Assembly (NCBI GenBank): GCA_029204225.1
Contig: CM055095.1
Location: 61,361,910 to 61,425,909, forward strand
Direction: 5' to 3'
Length of the DNA stretch: 64,000 nucleotides
DNA from: Diphasiastrum complanatum
Lineage: Eukaryota; Streptophyta; Lycopodiopsida; Lycopodiales; Lycopodiaceae
Position 1 is the stretch's first letter; the number at the start of each line of letters is the position of its first letter. Positions 15,901-27,900 of the stretch are shown here, one piece after another. The position numbers and the translations under genes were made by a program. The notes beneath the pieces are model-generated. The model saw only the letters and a program-made list of their open reading frames with translations. It was not told the origin of the DNA and made no database searches.

Positions 15901-18900
15901 AGGCTTCGAGGGAAATAAAATGGAGGCAGGAGGCAGCAGATTGAAGTGAGTGAGAAAGTCGGCCTGTGAGTCTAGTGAGATATCATGTGGAAAGTGGTGC
16001 GATAGTGAAACGAGGGCTTCCTTGTAAGTCACGACGTAGGGGTGGCGAAGGTATATCTGGGTGCATGATCGGCAAAGGAATGGGGCAGAGTGTTAGAAAA
16101 CTGACTTTCTCATACAAGTAACCTAAAACAAGATTCCTATTGTGATGAAACAATAGCCAAACACATGAGAGAAAACACAAGTGATGGAAACTCCAACTAT
16201 GTCCCATTGCTTATGAGGTAGGACTTTGGTCTATGCCAAAAGCAAAAGCAATCTAAAAGCAATTGCCTAAAGACCTACACATATATGAAACTGATGTGTT
16301 ATAGAGATAGAGAGACAAAGATTCACATAATATTACGTATGTACTGTGAAATTGGTAGGTACCCTTCTTCAGCATATGCACTTTTATGGTGTCTTTCAAT
16401 TTATTAAATATTGCGGCTGTTATAATTTCCAGCATCAACATTTTCTCTATATTGACACTTAGGATTGTGCCTTTTTGTGGAGCAGGGAACATTGTGGGTC
16501 GTTTGTCACCCCTAAATCAAGCATTATGCCTCCAACATTCTATTTTTTACTATTTGTTTCTACACCACGTGACTAGGCCCCTTGGGACTTCCTAGTAGAG
16601 AAGATTCAAAAGCTTTTGCACCTATAAAGACATCTATACTGTAAAAGTAACAAGAGAAATAAAAATTTACTAGTTGAAGTCAACTTGGTAGAGATCTCAA
16701 TTCAACACCTCAATTTTGCATTAAAAAAAAGTTTGCAAAAGAGACCCCCTTTAATTCATTTTTCAGTTACTTGCTCCAATTTGAGGTTGAACATGGGGAG
16801 GAAACAGACCTATGCATTAGTTTATGTGTCAACTGCCTGTTAGTAGTTGACTAATGACGGCGTAATGTTTGCAAGAAATAGGAAAGTGCTCCAAGTAACA
16901 AAAGAACCTTGATGGTTGGCCCTCAACAAGACAATCGTAATTTTTGCTATGAATTGAAAATTCCAACACATGATGTTGAGGTGGTCTGCTGGCAAATATT
17001 AATGATTTGATCCTACCAAACATAATGGCATTCCACTGTTATTGTAGTCAAGCTAATAAACTTTCAGAAAAGTTACAGCACCTTGCTTGCCATGGACAAA
17101 ATCTTGACAATAATGATTTAAAAAGAGAGGAAAAGCAAAGAGAAAAAATCATCTCAAAATCTCCACTAAATCCATGGAACTCTGGAAAATGATGCATAAA
17201 GAATAATAGTTTGGAGTGGGAGAAAAGCCTTAAAACCTAGCCAACTCATAGCATTCAAGGGGCTTGACCATTGATCCACCAACTCCCATGAAGCAAAAGA
17301 TGCCTGAGCAAACAAAACATTTCCAACACAAAAATATCACCTTTGAGAGATGCGATTCCCGAGTCATTCACCTTACTTCGAGAAATCTGCAAGTCTCTAA
17401 GATTTGTGAGACCTGCAGTAAAGAGCAGCACATTAGTCCAAATGGAAAACAAAATTTATAAACCAGAAATAGCAACTTACGATAAGGTCGTGCTTTTATT
17501 ACTGGCAGTAAAGACCACAAACAAACAAAATAATTCAATTTGCAAACGAGGTATATTTAATTCACTTGTACAAAAATTACAAAATCATTTTTTTGGCCTT
17601 CTACCATGCCTACCCATCCACTAGTAATGAATCTAATAAATAACAATGTGCTTGGAATCCAGATATTACAAAACCCCAAAACATATAGATATTAAAAAAT
17701 AAAGATTCATAATAGACCCACAAAATATTTGAGACCAAGCTAGAGGTCATGTTAAGATGTGGAATTTCAAAGCCTTATTCTCTGGAAAGAATAAGCAATA
17801 TCACAACCATATTAGTGAAATAGTCTAAGCCTCAAAACAATGATCACACACAAATCACTTCACTGCTATATTATCAATCTAATGCTTCAAGTTTAGCTCT
17901 GGTAACTAGGGTATAATCTTCACTTGTCAATGTGCAAAACTCTCCTAAATCTGAGCGAGGCCAGTGAAAAAATATGATTTGATTCAGTTATGAGTTACTT
18001 ATGGACTACTAAAATACTTGGTCGACTAGGCCTATACCTAGCACATATATGAGATGGACTATGAGCCTTGTATTCATTTATAGTCACTTAATGGTTATTT
18101 TTATTCATGTTTAAAAAGCCACACATAAGACACGTAGTTACTTTTCTTTATGTATAGGCCTAAGTTGTTTATTTAGACTGGGCCTAAAAGCCCTAATATT
18201 GACATATGGTCTTGGAGTGAGGGTCCTTCAGGAAATAATTTAGGATTGCTATTCTAGAAGGTTCCCCATTTAAGTTTACATTCATTATTTAGCTTATTAG
18301 TTTGGTATTGCTTGGGCTCTTCACGGGAGAACTTGTCTTCGCTATTGCTCGTAGGGCTCTAGCTAATGATCCTTTGTGTTGCTAATTTGCCATTCTTTGT
18401 GGAAGATTGCCAGATTTGCTTCACATATCGTTACTCTTTGCTTCACTAATGCTAAAATCTATGATCTCAATCAAAACATGGTATCAAAGCAGAGGCCTAC
18501 TTATGTTTCCCAAGAGAGACATACGACGCATCCATCTAAATGCGTAACACTTGACGTGCTGCTACTTCATGGCGTGTTCTCCGCTAGATTCCGGTAGACT
18601 CCTCATGTTAGTCTCACTTTTTGCATGAGTTCAAGGAGGCCATTCACTAGCCATGATTGATCCCCAATGGATGATTGGCCAACATGATGCTTTCCACAGT
18701 CTCTCCCACACTGGTGCTTATACATCACGTTTTACAAAGCTTTCCTACTCAATTTCAAATCTTCAGCCTTTGGAGCATACATTGCTAGTCTACAAGGTGT
18801 TCTAAAGTATGATGTTTCTTCTTTTTCACCCACCTTTATTTCTAATGCCATGTCTCTTGCCAATCCCAAGCATCCCAATCACCAAGGGGTACAAAAAATT

Positions 18901-21900
18901 CTTTTCAAAGAAAGGAAAAGATAAGGCGAAAGAAGTATCTACTGGGCCAGTAAATCGAAGAAAAGATCTTCTATGGACCAAGAGACTTTCGCTAAAGCTA
19001 GAAGCGACAATCTGTGTTTCGATTGTATGGAACCAGGTCATGTAGCGAAGGCATGCCCAAAGAAACGGAGGCAAGCTAAAGGGGCCTTTTTAAGACGCCA
19101 GGCAACTCCAGCATTTCAACTATTGATCTTTCCTTTGCTGGTATTTCTGTGTGTGGGCATTGTTGTTTTAACACGGCTGCTTTTGGCCCTCACGGCCTCA
19201 TTCGGATGAAAGGGGTTGTTGGCGGCCAAGCCGTAACAGTTTTATTTGACGATGGTTCTACACACAATTCTATTAACTCTAACTTGTTGCAGAAGCTAAG
19301 GGTGGAAACAAGGCAAAGTGACCATCGATATGTGGTGAAGCTAGCAACGGGAGCGGAAAGCCAAGTATGGGACCAAATAGTCCCGCATCTGCCGATTCCA
19401 ATTCAAGCCTATAAGGATAACTTAGACTTTCATATCATGAATCTAGATAAAGTAGATGTGATACTTGGTAAGGAGTGGTTCTATGAGAGGAATGAGTCGT
19501 TGAAGAAAAACTATGTAAGTCATAGTTTGTTGTTCTTACATAACGGCTCACTCATTGAATTGAATGGAAATGTGGATATTTCTTCTCCTTATATACTTTT
19601 TGCTTTAGAAACAGTTAAATGGACATTGTTGATTGTAATTCATACATGTGTTGGTTGAAAAATTTCACTTATAATTTGCAAAGTTATAACATGCAAGTGG
19701 CGTTAATGTCTAACAAGCTAAAACAAGAAAATTTACTTGAAGGTGAAACCTTTAGGAAACTTAGACAAGAATTTAACGATGTTTTCTAGAACAGCTTCCC
19801 GAAGGTCTTCCCCCATCTAGGGGAGTAGACCCTATATTAAACTCCTTCCTGGTAGCTCGCCTGTATCATTGTATCCGTACAGGATGAGTACTATTATTTT
19901 AGTTGATAAAAAAGACGGAGGTACTCTTCTGTGTGTAGACTTTGAAAAGTTAAATAAATTAACAATTAAAAATCGTTACCCATTACCTCGAATGGATGAA
20001 CTGGTTGACCGATTACATGGTGCAAAGTACTTCACCAAAATCGATTTGAGATCGAATAAAGAGCGAGGACGTGGAAAAAACCAGGTTGAGAACAAGGTAT
20101 GGCCATTATGAGTTTCTGGTTTTACCATGTGGCTTGACAAATGCTCCGGCGACTTTCCAGCAGATGATGAATGATCTTCTTCGCCCATATTTGGGAAAGT
20201 TCGTCATAGTTTACTTTGGAGGAGCATGTCAAAACTGTCTTAAAGTTACTTAGACAGGAGAAGCTCTTTGCCAAAGAATCCACATGTGTTTTCTTCCAGA
20301 AGAGATTGGTTTATCTCGGTCACATTATTTTGGACCATGGGTTGGAAATTGACCCAAATAAAGTCCGACAAGTTCGTGAATGGCCAATTCCTCAAACCAT
20401 CCGGGAGATTAAGTCCTTTTTGGGCTTTACGGGGCTTTTTCATAGATTTATCATGGGTTATGCAATTATTGCATTGCCTTTGACAAATGTCCTCAAAGGG
20501 GCTAATAGAACCAGCCGACACTAATAAATACAGTCCTCCGGTTACTTGGACTAAAGAGATAAATCAGATTTTTGAGAACCTCAAACACTGTTTCTACAGC
20601 ACCTATTTTACACAGTGTGGATCCTAACAAGCCATATGTACTTGAGACAGCTGCTAGTGACTATGCTATAGGTGCAGTCCTATATCAGGATGGTAGACAA
20701 GTTGCTTTTGAAAGCAAGAAGCTAGATCCTACTCAAAGGTGGTATTCCACCTATGACAAGGAGCTTTTTGCTCCCTGAAAGTGTGGAGACATTATTTGTA
20801 TGGCTCCCAATTTACCATAGTAACAGACCATCAAGCGTTCAAAGTATATTAACGATGCGGTTCACCTTCGGGGTCGTAAAGCTAGATGGTCAGAAATGCT
20901 CCAAGAATTTCATTATGACATCGAGTACCAGAAGGGTACTTCTAATAGTGTCACGGATCCCTTATGCCGGATTGGAGAGGTTAATCAGTTAAGCTTTTCT
21001 GAGATTCAATCTGAGTTATATATGTCCTTAAGAGATTTGTGTAAGACCGATAGGTACTTCGGTTGTATTTGGCTAGACATCCTGGCAGGTTCTTCTAGAT
21101 CTAGTGGTGAACTCGGAATGCAGGATTCCAAGATTTCTCCTCGGGACAAGATATTAAGAGACTATTCCATAAGAAATGGGTTACTTTTCTAGAATGGAAA
21201 AGTTTGTGTGCCAGAAAATGATGATGTTAGGGCCCAAATCCTGCATGAATGTCATGACAGCGCATGTGCAGGGCACCCTAGCTCACAAAGAATGCTTGAC
21301 CTTATAAAAAGGAACTTTTATTGGCCAAATCTAAAAAGTCAAGTGGAAGCATATGTTCGCAAGTGTGGACAATGCCAGGTTAATAAAGCTGAAAGACTTA
21401 AGGCAGCTGGTTTATTATGCCCTTGGAAATTCCCGAAAAGAAGTGGAAAAGTATTTCCATGGATTTTGTGGTTGGGCTACCTTGGACGGGGAAGTAAAAT
21501 GATGCTATTTGGGTTATATAGTTGAATTTATTCCAACCAGGCAGTGCTTCAGAACTATGACAGACTAACCAAGACGGTGCAATTCATTCCAACCAGACAG
21601 TTTGTCAAAGCTTCAAAACTTGCTCAGCTTTCCGTGGAAAAGTTGTTCAGGTTGTTTGGGTTGCCAAATGACATTGTCAATGATCGGCATTCTAAGTTCA
21701 TTGGCAAGCGGTCTTTGAGAAATTGGAGACCACTTTAAGTCTAGGGTCTACGGATCATCCTGAGTCAGATCGCCAGACTGAAAGGACGAACCAATCTATG
21801 GAAGACATGCTTCGCGCATATGTTTCCAAAAGACAGTCGGATTGGGAAAAGTACCTTCCAAGGATTGAATTTGAGTATAACAACGCAAGGCATTCAGTGA

Positions 21901-24900
21901 CGGGTTTTAGTCCATTCACTCTGATGTTTGGTTTCCAGCCTAGAGCTCCAATTTCGGTTGGCCTCAAAAGCCTCAAGGTTAAAGCAGCAATTGATTTCCT
22001 GCATGATATGCAAGAAATGTTGCTTGTTGCTCGCAATAACGTGAAAACGGCTCAGGATAAAGCCCAGTTTTATGCTAATCAAAAGCAGCAACCTAGGGTC
22101 TATGAGGAAGGAGCTTGGGTATATCTTAGAATCCCAAAAGACTGGAAAATGTCCTAAGTTATCGCCTCGTTATGTCGGGCCTTTCCGTATTGTAAAGAAA
22201 CTCAATTGGAATGCCTACCAACTAGAACTTCCTCAAGGATTCAAGGCTCATCCAGTTTTTCACACTAGTCATTTGAAGGATGACTTGATTTTTCAAGAGG
22301 ACCTAGTTCAGCTTGAGGACCTGACATCCTTTGTACCTTCGGAACCATAGGCCATTGTTGATGTTCGTCAATGTGGGCTCAAATACCGGTAGGTGATAGA
22401 GTACTTGGTTCGTTGGAAAGGAAGCTCCGAAGACGAGGATAATTGGGAAAAGGAGTGTGACCTTAAAATGAGATTCCCATATTTCCTTCCTTAGAAGAGG
22501 AATATTTTAAGGGGGAGGGAAAGTTAGGGACCCAACTCCCTTGGGTCCCAAATACAACTTGTAAGCTGATCGTCGACTGGGCCCGTTGACTTGATCGGTG
22601 ACTCGTGGACCTGGATGGACGCCACGTGTCGTGATCTAGGATGTGTGCTAGGCTTGGAGACTCCTTCCTTGGAGGTATACAAGGAGAGGAGGTCTCACCT
22701 TGCTCTATCTACCTGGGGATGGTGGATGGTGAGCGCTTTTGGATAGGTAGATTTCCACATTATCCCACTATGATCTCATTTCTGGTGATGATTGGTTTTC
22801 TTCCTGATTGTTACATTGGACTTACAGCAGCAAACTTTATCCTTTTCTCATGAAGGCAAACAATTAATTTGAACTGGTATTGATTCTCAGCAGAATTAGT
22901 TCTTATTTTGGGGAAGCAGCTTAGGCATAGCTTCTCAAAGGCTTATCGTGCAGCACTTCTTTGTCTCCAGTAGTCCAGCCTTCAGCGACACCACCACCTA
23001 AAACTCAATACCTCAGGTTCTTTTTGTCCTCTTGCATGAATTTGAGCCAACTGGCAGCCACCTGGGGCTTGCTGCCCTCGCTGGCCAGCCAGCGAGCCTG
23101 GCTGCCAGCTCCTGGACCTGCCATGTGGCGTAATGGGGGGGGAGCCTGGGAGGGTGTGGTGGATTGCCAACTCTTTCGATTCTCAGATTTCAGATTTCCC
23201 TTGGCTGTTTTTTCTCAAGCTATAGACAATACCACATAAGGAGAAGCTATTGGAATTCTTGGAATTTGTATATAGTTGCATAGATGACCACAAGATCAGT
23301 ATGCCTATTATGTACTTGTGAGGAACATTTACATGGTGGCAAGATCTTCGAGGGAAGGCGGAAGTCCCCAAAACTTGGAGGAATTTTGTAAGGCCTCCAA
23401 GGCGGCCTTCTTACCCATCCTGGACGACTTCAAGTTCTATTGCCAATATGCAACAATTCACATGGCCGGCCCCTGGATGCAAACTTACAGGCATATCTCG
23501 TTTTGGAACTAGCATAGATTTGGTTAAGTCGCACTCTATCTTTGGCTTGCCCAAGGATTATCAGCTCGAGGTTAGGAAGAACCAGCAAGGCAAAGGATAC
23601 CCCTGTTGGTACCAGTGGATCACAAAAATGGTCCACTATGGACAGGAGACCTTTGCTAAGGCCAAGAGTGACAATCTATGCTAATTGCATGGAGCCAGGA
23701 CATGTCGCAAAGGAATGCCCAAAGAAAAAGATGAATGTTAAAGGGGCTTCATTTAAGATGCCAGAACATTTCTAGCATTGACTTTTCTTTGTTGATAGTT
23801 CAGATTGTGAGCATTGCTATTATAATATGGCGGTTTTTGGCCCCCACGACCTAATTCAGATGAATGGGACCGTAGGTGGCCAAGCTGTGATAGTTTTCTT
23901 TGATGATGATTTTACACACAACTTTATTGACTCTAAATTGTTACAAAAGCAAGATGGAAACAAAGCAAAGTGACCACTGCCACAGGAGCAGAAAGTCAAG
24001 TGTGGGACCATATCGTTCCATGTCTTTTTGCATTCAAGCCTATAACAATAAATTAGATTTTCACAACAAAGTAGATGTAATACCTGGGAAAGAATGGTTT
24101 TATATACATAATGAGTCATTGAAGAAATACTATAAGACTCATAGTTTATCTTTCATGCACAATGGCTCTTTGATAGAACTTAATGGAAATGTGGATATTT
24201 CTCCCTCGTATTTCCTTTTTGCTATGGAAACGGTTGACTGCATGAATGATGCGAATTGTGATTCTTACTTATGCTAGTTAAAAGATTTTGTTTACCATGA
24301 AGAATGCAACCTACGCAATTATAACATGCAACTTGCACTAATGACTAATAATCTAAAGGAGGATAACTCGTAGGAAGGTGAGGCCTTTAGAAGACTTAGA
24401 CATGAGTTTAGGTGACGTTTTCCCATACCAGCTACCCTCTTCCCCCCTCTAGGGGTGTGGACCACGGTAGACATTCCTAGTAGCTCCTTTGTATTCTTGT
24501 ATCCTTACAGGATGAGCACCAAAGAAGACAAAATTTATAGACAATTGCAACAATATTTAAACATGAGTCATCTAAAGCCTAGTAAGTCCCATGTGTTATT
24601 GGTTAATAAAAAAGAAAAGGAACTCGTATTTGTGTAGACTATAAAAAATTAAGCAAATTAACTATTTACAAAGGTGAGATTCCACCTATGATGAGAAAAT
24701 TCTTGCCATACTAAATGCTCTTAAAATCTGGAGACATTATTGTAAAGCTCTAGCTTTACTATTGTCGTTGATCACCAAACACCAAGGTATATTTGTGATG
24801 TAGTTGACCTTCAAAATCGTAAAGACAAGTGGTCAGAGTTGCTCCAGGAATTTCAATATGATGTTAAGTACCGAAAAGTTACGAATAAAGCCACAGCTGA

Positions 24901-27900
24901 TCTAAAGCTAAGCTATGAAAGCATCACATAAGCAAGACTTAAGCTATGAAAGCAGCACATAAGCAAGACTTAACCCTAGAAAGCAGGAAAGAGAGAGATT
25001 AAGGAGACTAAAGAGAGAGATCAATATCATCAGCTGAATGACAAATGACACAGTTTCCCTACTTATAGCCAAGAGGAAGCCCTAAAAGGAAGCTTCCGGT
25101 GGCTAGGGCCCAACTGGGAGGGAAAATAGTGAGCCCTCCAAGAAGGCCCCCACTCTCCAGTAATATGTCCAAATGGCCTAATAATGAATAATAAGGCCAA
25201 AGGCCAACCATATAGTCTAAGTGTCACTAATGAATAAAAAAGGGCCCAAGGCCTGCTTATGCATGAAGTAAAGTGAATGTAAATGGACGCGGCGAATGTA
25301 ATGAGCCGAGTCCATAACTCTCCCTGGCACAAAAGAAAAAGACCCAACTACCGAAAAGAAACTGGATCAAGTGCAGCAAGCCCTGGTGCATGACAATGAG
25401 CAACAATCCAAGGAACAGATAGAGAGCCACATGCATAATCATAGAGATATCCGCACCATAGGCGATCAGTAATATGGAAAAACCAGCATCAACAGGTCCA
25501 AATGAAAACCAAGCTATATGTAATAACCAGGAATGCCATATATCCATAGCTGAAAATGAAGCAGTATTCTAAGCAATAGGTTCAAATGAAATCCAAGTGA
25601 TACGTAATAACCATGAATGCCAAATATCAAGAGGTAAAAAGGAATCAGTCGCATAAACCCAAAAGTGTATACCATCGGCATGGACTGCAGCAAACCTATA
25701 TGTAGAAACACCAGGAGACGGAAGGATGTCCGTGTACTCATCTAGAAAGATCCCAGCATATAAATACCCTAGATAAGTAATAGTGACCATCTGGCACATA
25801 TCCTCGGATGAAAAATGTGTAACAGTAAGGGCCAAAGGCGCATGAATCATGTCAGGAACCGTAGAAATATCATGAGGCAGATCACAAACCTCAAGCACAG
25901 ATCCATGGAGTAAAGCGAAGGAAGATACAACCTGATCACCAATAGCGTGGACCCATGAAGAACCCCATAGAAATCAGCAGGAACATCGGCCATAACAGAC
26001 TCAAGAGATGGAGATATAGAGACCAATGGAGAAGATACTGCACCAACCACCGAACCAGGAGGGCAATTTGAAGTATGCGCAAAAGCAATAGTAGAAATAC
26101 CACCAAGGTATACGGCCTCAATATCAATGAAACCAAGAATGACCACTGAATACGATATCTGTGAATCAAGGCATATAGGCGCAAGGCATACAACAACAAC
26201 CTGTAAATCCGAAGCAACATCAACCTGAGGAAGAGGACCCACGGATGGTGAAAGTGAAACAACAACTGATGTACTCTGAATGGAAAGAAGAGCTGCATCG
26301 TCAGCCTTTGGCAAGCTACGCATAAACTGCTTCCCGGTAACCAACTGGAAGTCTCCCTGAGAATCAATGCCAACAAGTGAGTGTGTAACTGCATCAAGTA
26401 CAAATGTCAATGTCTGTTGTGTCAAGTCCAGTGTAACGGCTCCAAGAGATGCAAACCAATCAGCACCAAGGATAAGATCATAACGCTCCATAGGAATAAT
26501 GTAAAGATCTGCCTGTCCAGAAAAATCTCCAATGCGGTATGGTAAACGCTGAAACATCTGAGAACTAGGAAAAGAATGGGAACTGGCAACCTCAACTGTG
26601 AGAGGCTGTAAAGCAGGAATAGGTGAAGCACGTATCTGACAAGTGATATAACTGCTAATAAAAGAATGAGTGCTGCCAGTATCAACTAAAGCAATATACT
26701 CACGACCTGTAATACGTACACGTAACCGAATGGAGCGAGGACCAGGACGCCCTGTCCAAGTAGCATAGGCAAGCTGAGCATGGCAAGTAGCAGGAAGTAA
26801 ATTAGTGGAAGTCTCAGAGGATAGGTCAGGCTCATCAGAAATATGAATGTAGATATCGGAATCATCTGGAGTAGTGCCCTCATGGTAAAAAACAGCAGTA
26901 GTAGTAGGGAGAGGCTGACAACAATCACGGGCAAAATGGTCAGGACTCTTACAACGAAAGCAAAGACGCTGCTGCTGAAGATCAACGAACTCTGCAGACG
27001 TGGAACGTCGGACAAAAGCAGGTTGAGGAGTCAGAGGACAAGGAGACGAAGGGTGGACGCAGCAGGAAAAGATGAAGCAGAAGGATGGGGTCGGGAGAAG
27101 CGGGAAGGAAGAGTGTCAGAGTACTTATGCTGTAAAGTACTGGCGAGAGACATCGCCTCAACAAGTGTGGGAGGACGGAAGGAAGAAACATCATAACGTA
27201 AAGCACCACGAAGCCCAGCAATGTAACGAGAAATAAGCTCAGTGGGCTGTAGATCTATGAAAAGATAAGAAAGCTCCATAAACTGATCTGTATAAGAAGC
27301 AAGATCACTGGTCTGAGTGAGACTACGGAATGTATCACGTTGGCGGTCGAGCCACTGAGGGTCAATCATAGCATGACGGAGGTCACGGCGAAAAGTATGC
27401 CATAAATGGAGCCCTTCCCGATCAGGATCAGCTCTATAAACTCGCCACCACGTGGCGGCGCGTCCATCTAAATGTAAAGCTGCCAACTGGATCTTCTGAG
27501 GATCAGTCTTAGGGTAGATCTGAAAATATGTGTCAACCTTAGCAAACCAATTCTCTAATAAGTTCCCGTCAGAGGAACCGGAATAGGTAGCAAGCTGTAC
27601 CCTATCACGAAAGTCTCGAGCAAAGTGTGGCTCAGGAAGTGGGGGACGTGAAAAGAAACCAGGAGATGGGTTAGGTGGAATGATCGGTCCACCACCAGGC
27701 TGACTAGTAGAGGAAGATGGAAATCCAAATGGAGGGGGAGTCCCAAATGAAGGAAAAACAGGAGCTTTACCAGGACCATGAGGCTGTAAAGAATCAATCT
27801 GTGACTGCATAGTAGCAAAGCCGGTCATAACGGTATCGAAGCAAAGAACGAGGCCAGAAAGGGTCTCATCCATGCGACGAAACTGATCGGATAAGGTTTC

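Larger units (their letters stand above)
18020..22760 (+). mobile_element. Degenerate Ty3/Gypsy chromovirus, antisense to the LRR gene
   Basis: Domains occur in Gypsy order on the plus strand: gag, CCHC knuckle, protease, RT, RNase H, HHCC and integrase core, chromodomain, polypurine tract and 3' LTR. At least six frameshifts or stops break it, so it cannot make protein. The gag upstream of about 18880 is of a different type from the rest (see findings). It lies inside the 16.1-kb intron between exons 3 and 4. Confidence 0.85.

Noticed and set aside
25063-25898. Several hydrophobic minus-strand frames (75-109 codons) that look like membrane proteins
   Set aside because: They lie in LTR and filler sequence of the gag-protease element, overlap each other in different frames and repeat in both LTR copies.
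26843-27196. Plus-strand 117-codon Arg/Glu/Lys-rich frame
   Set aside because: Antisense shadow of the gag and knuckle region.
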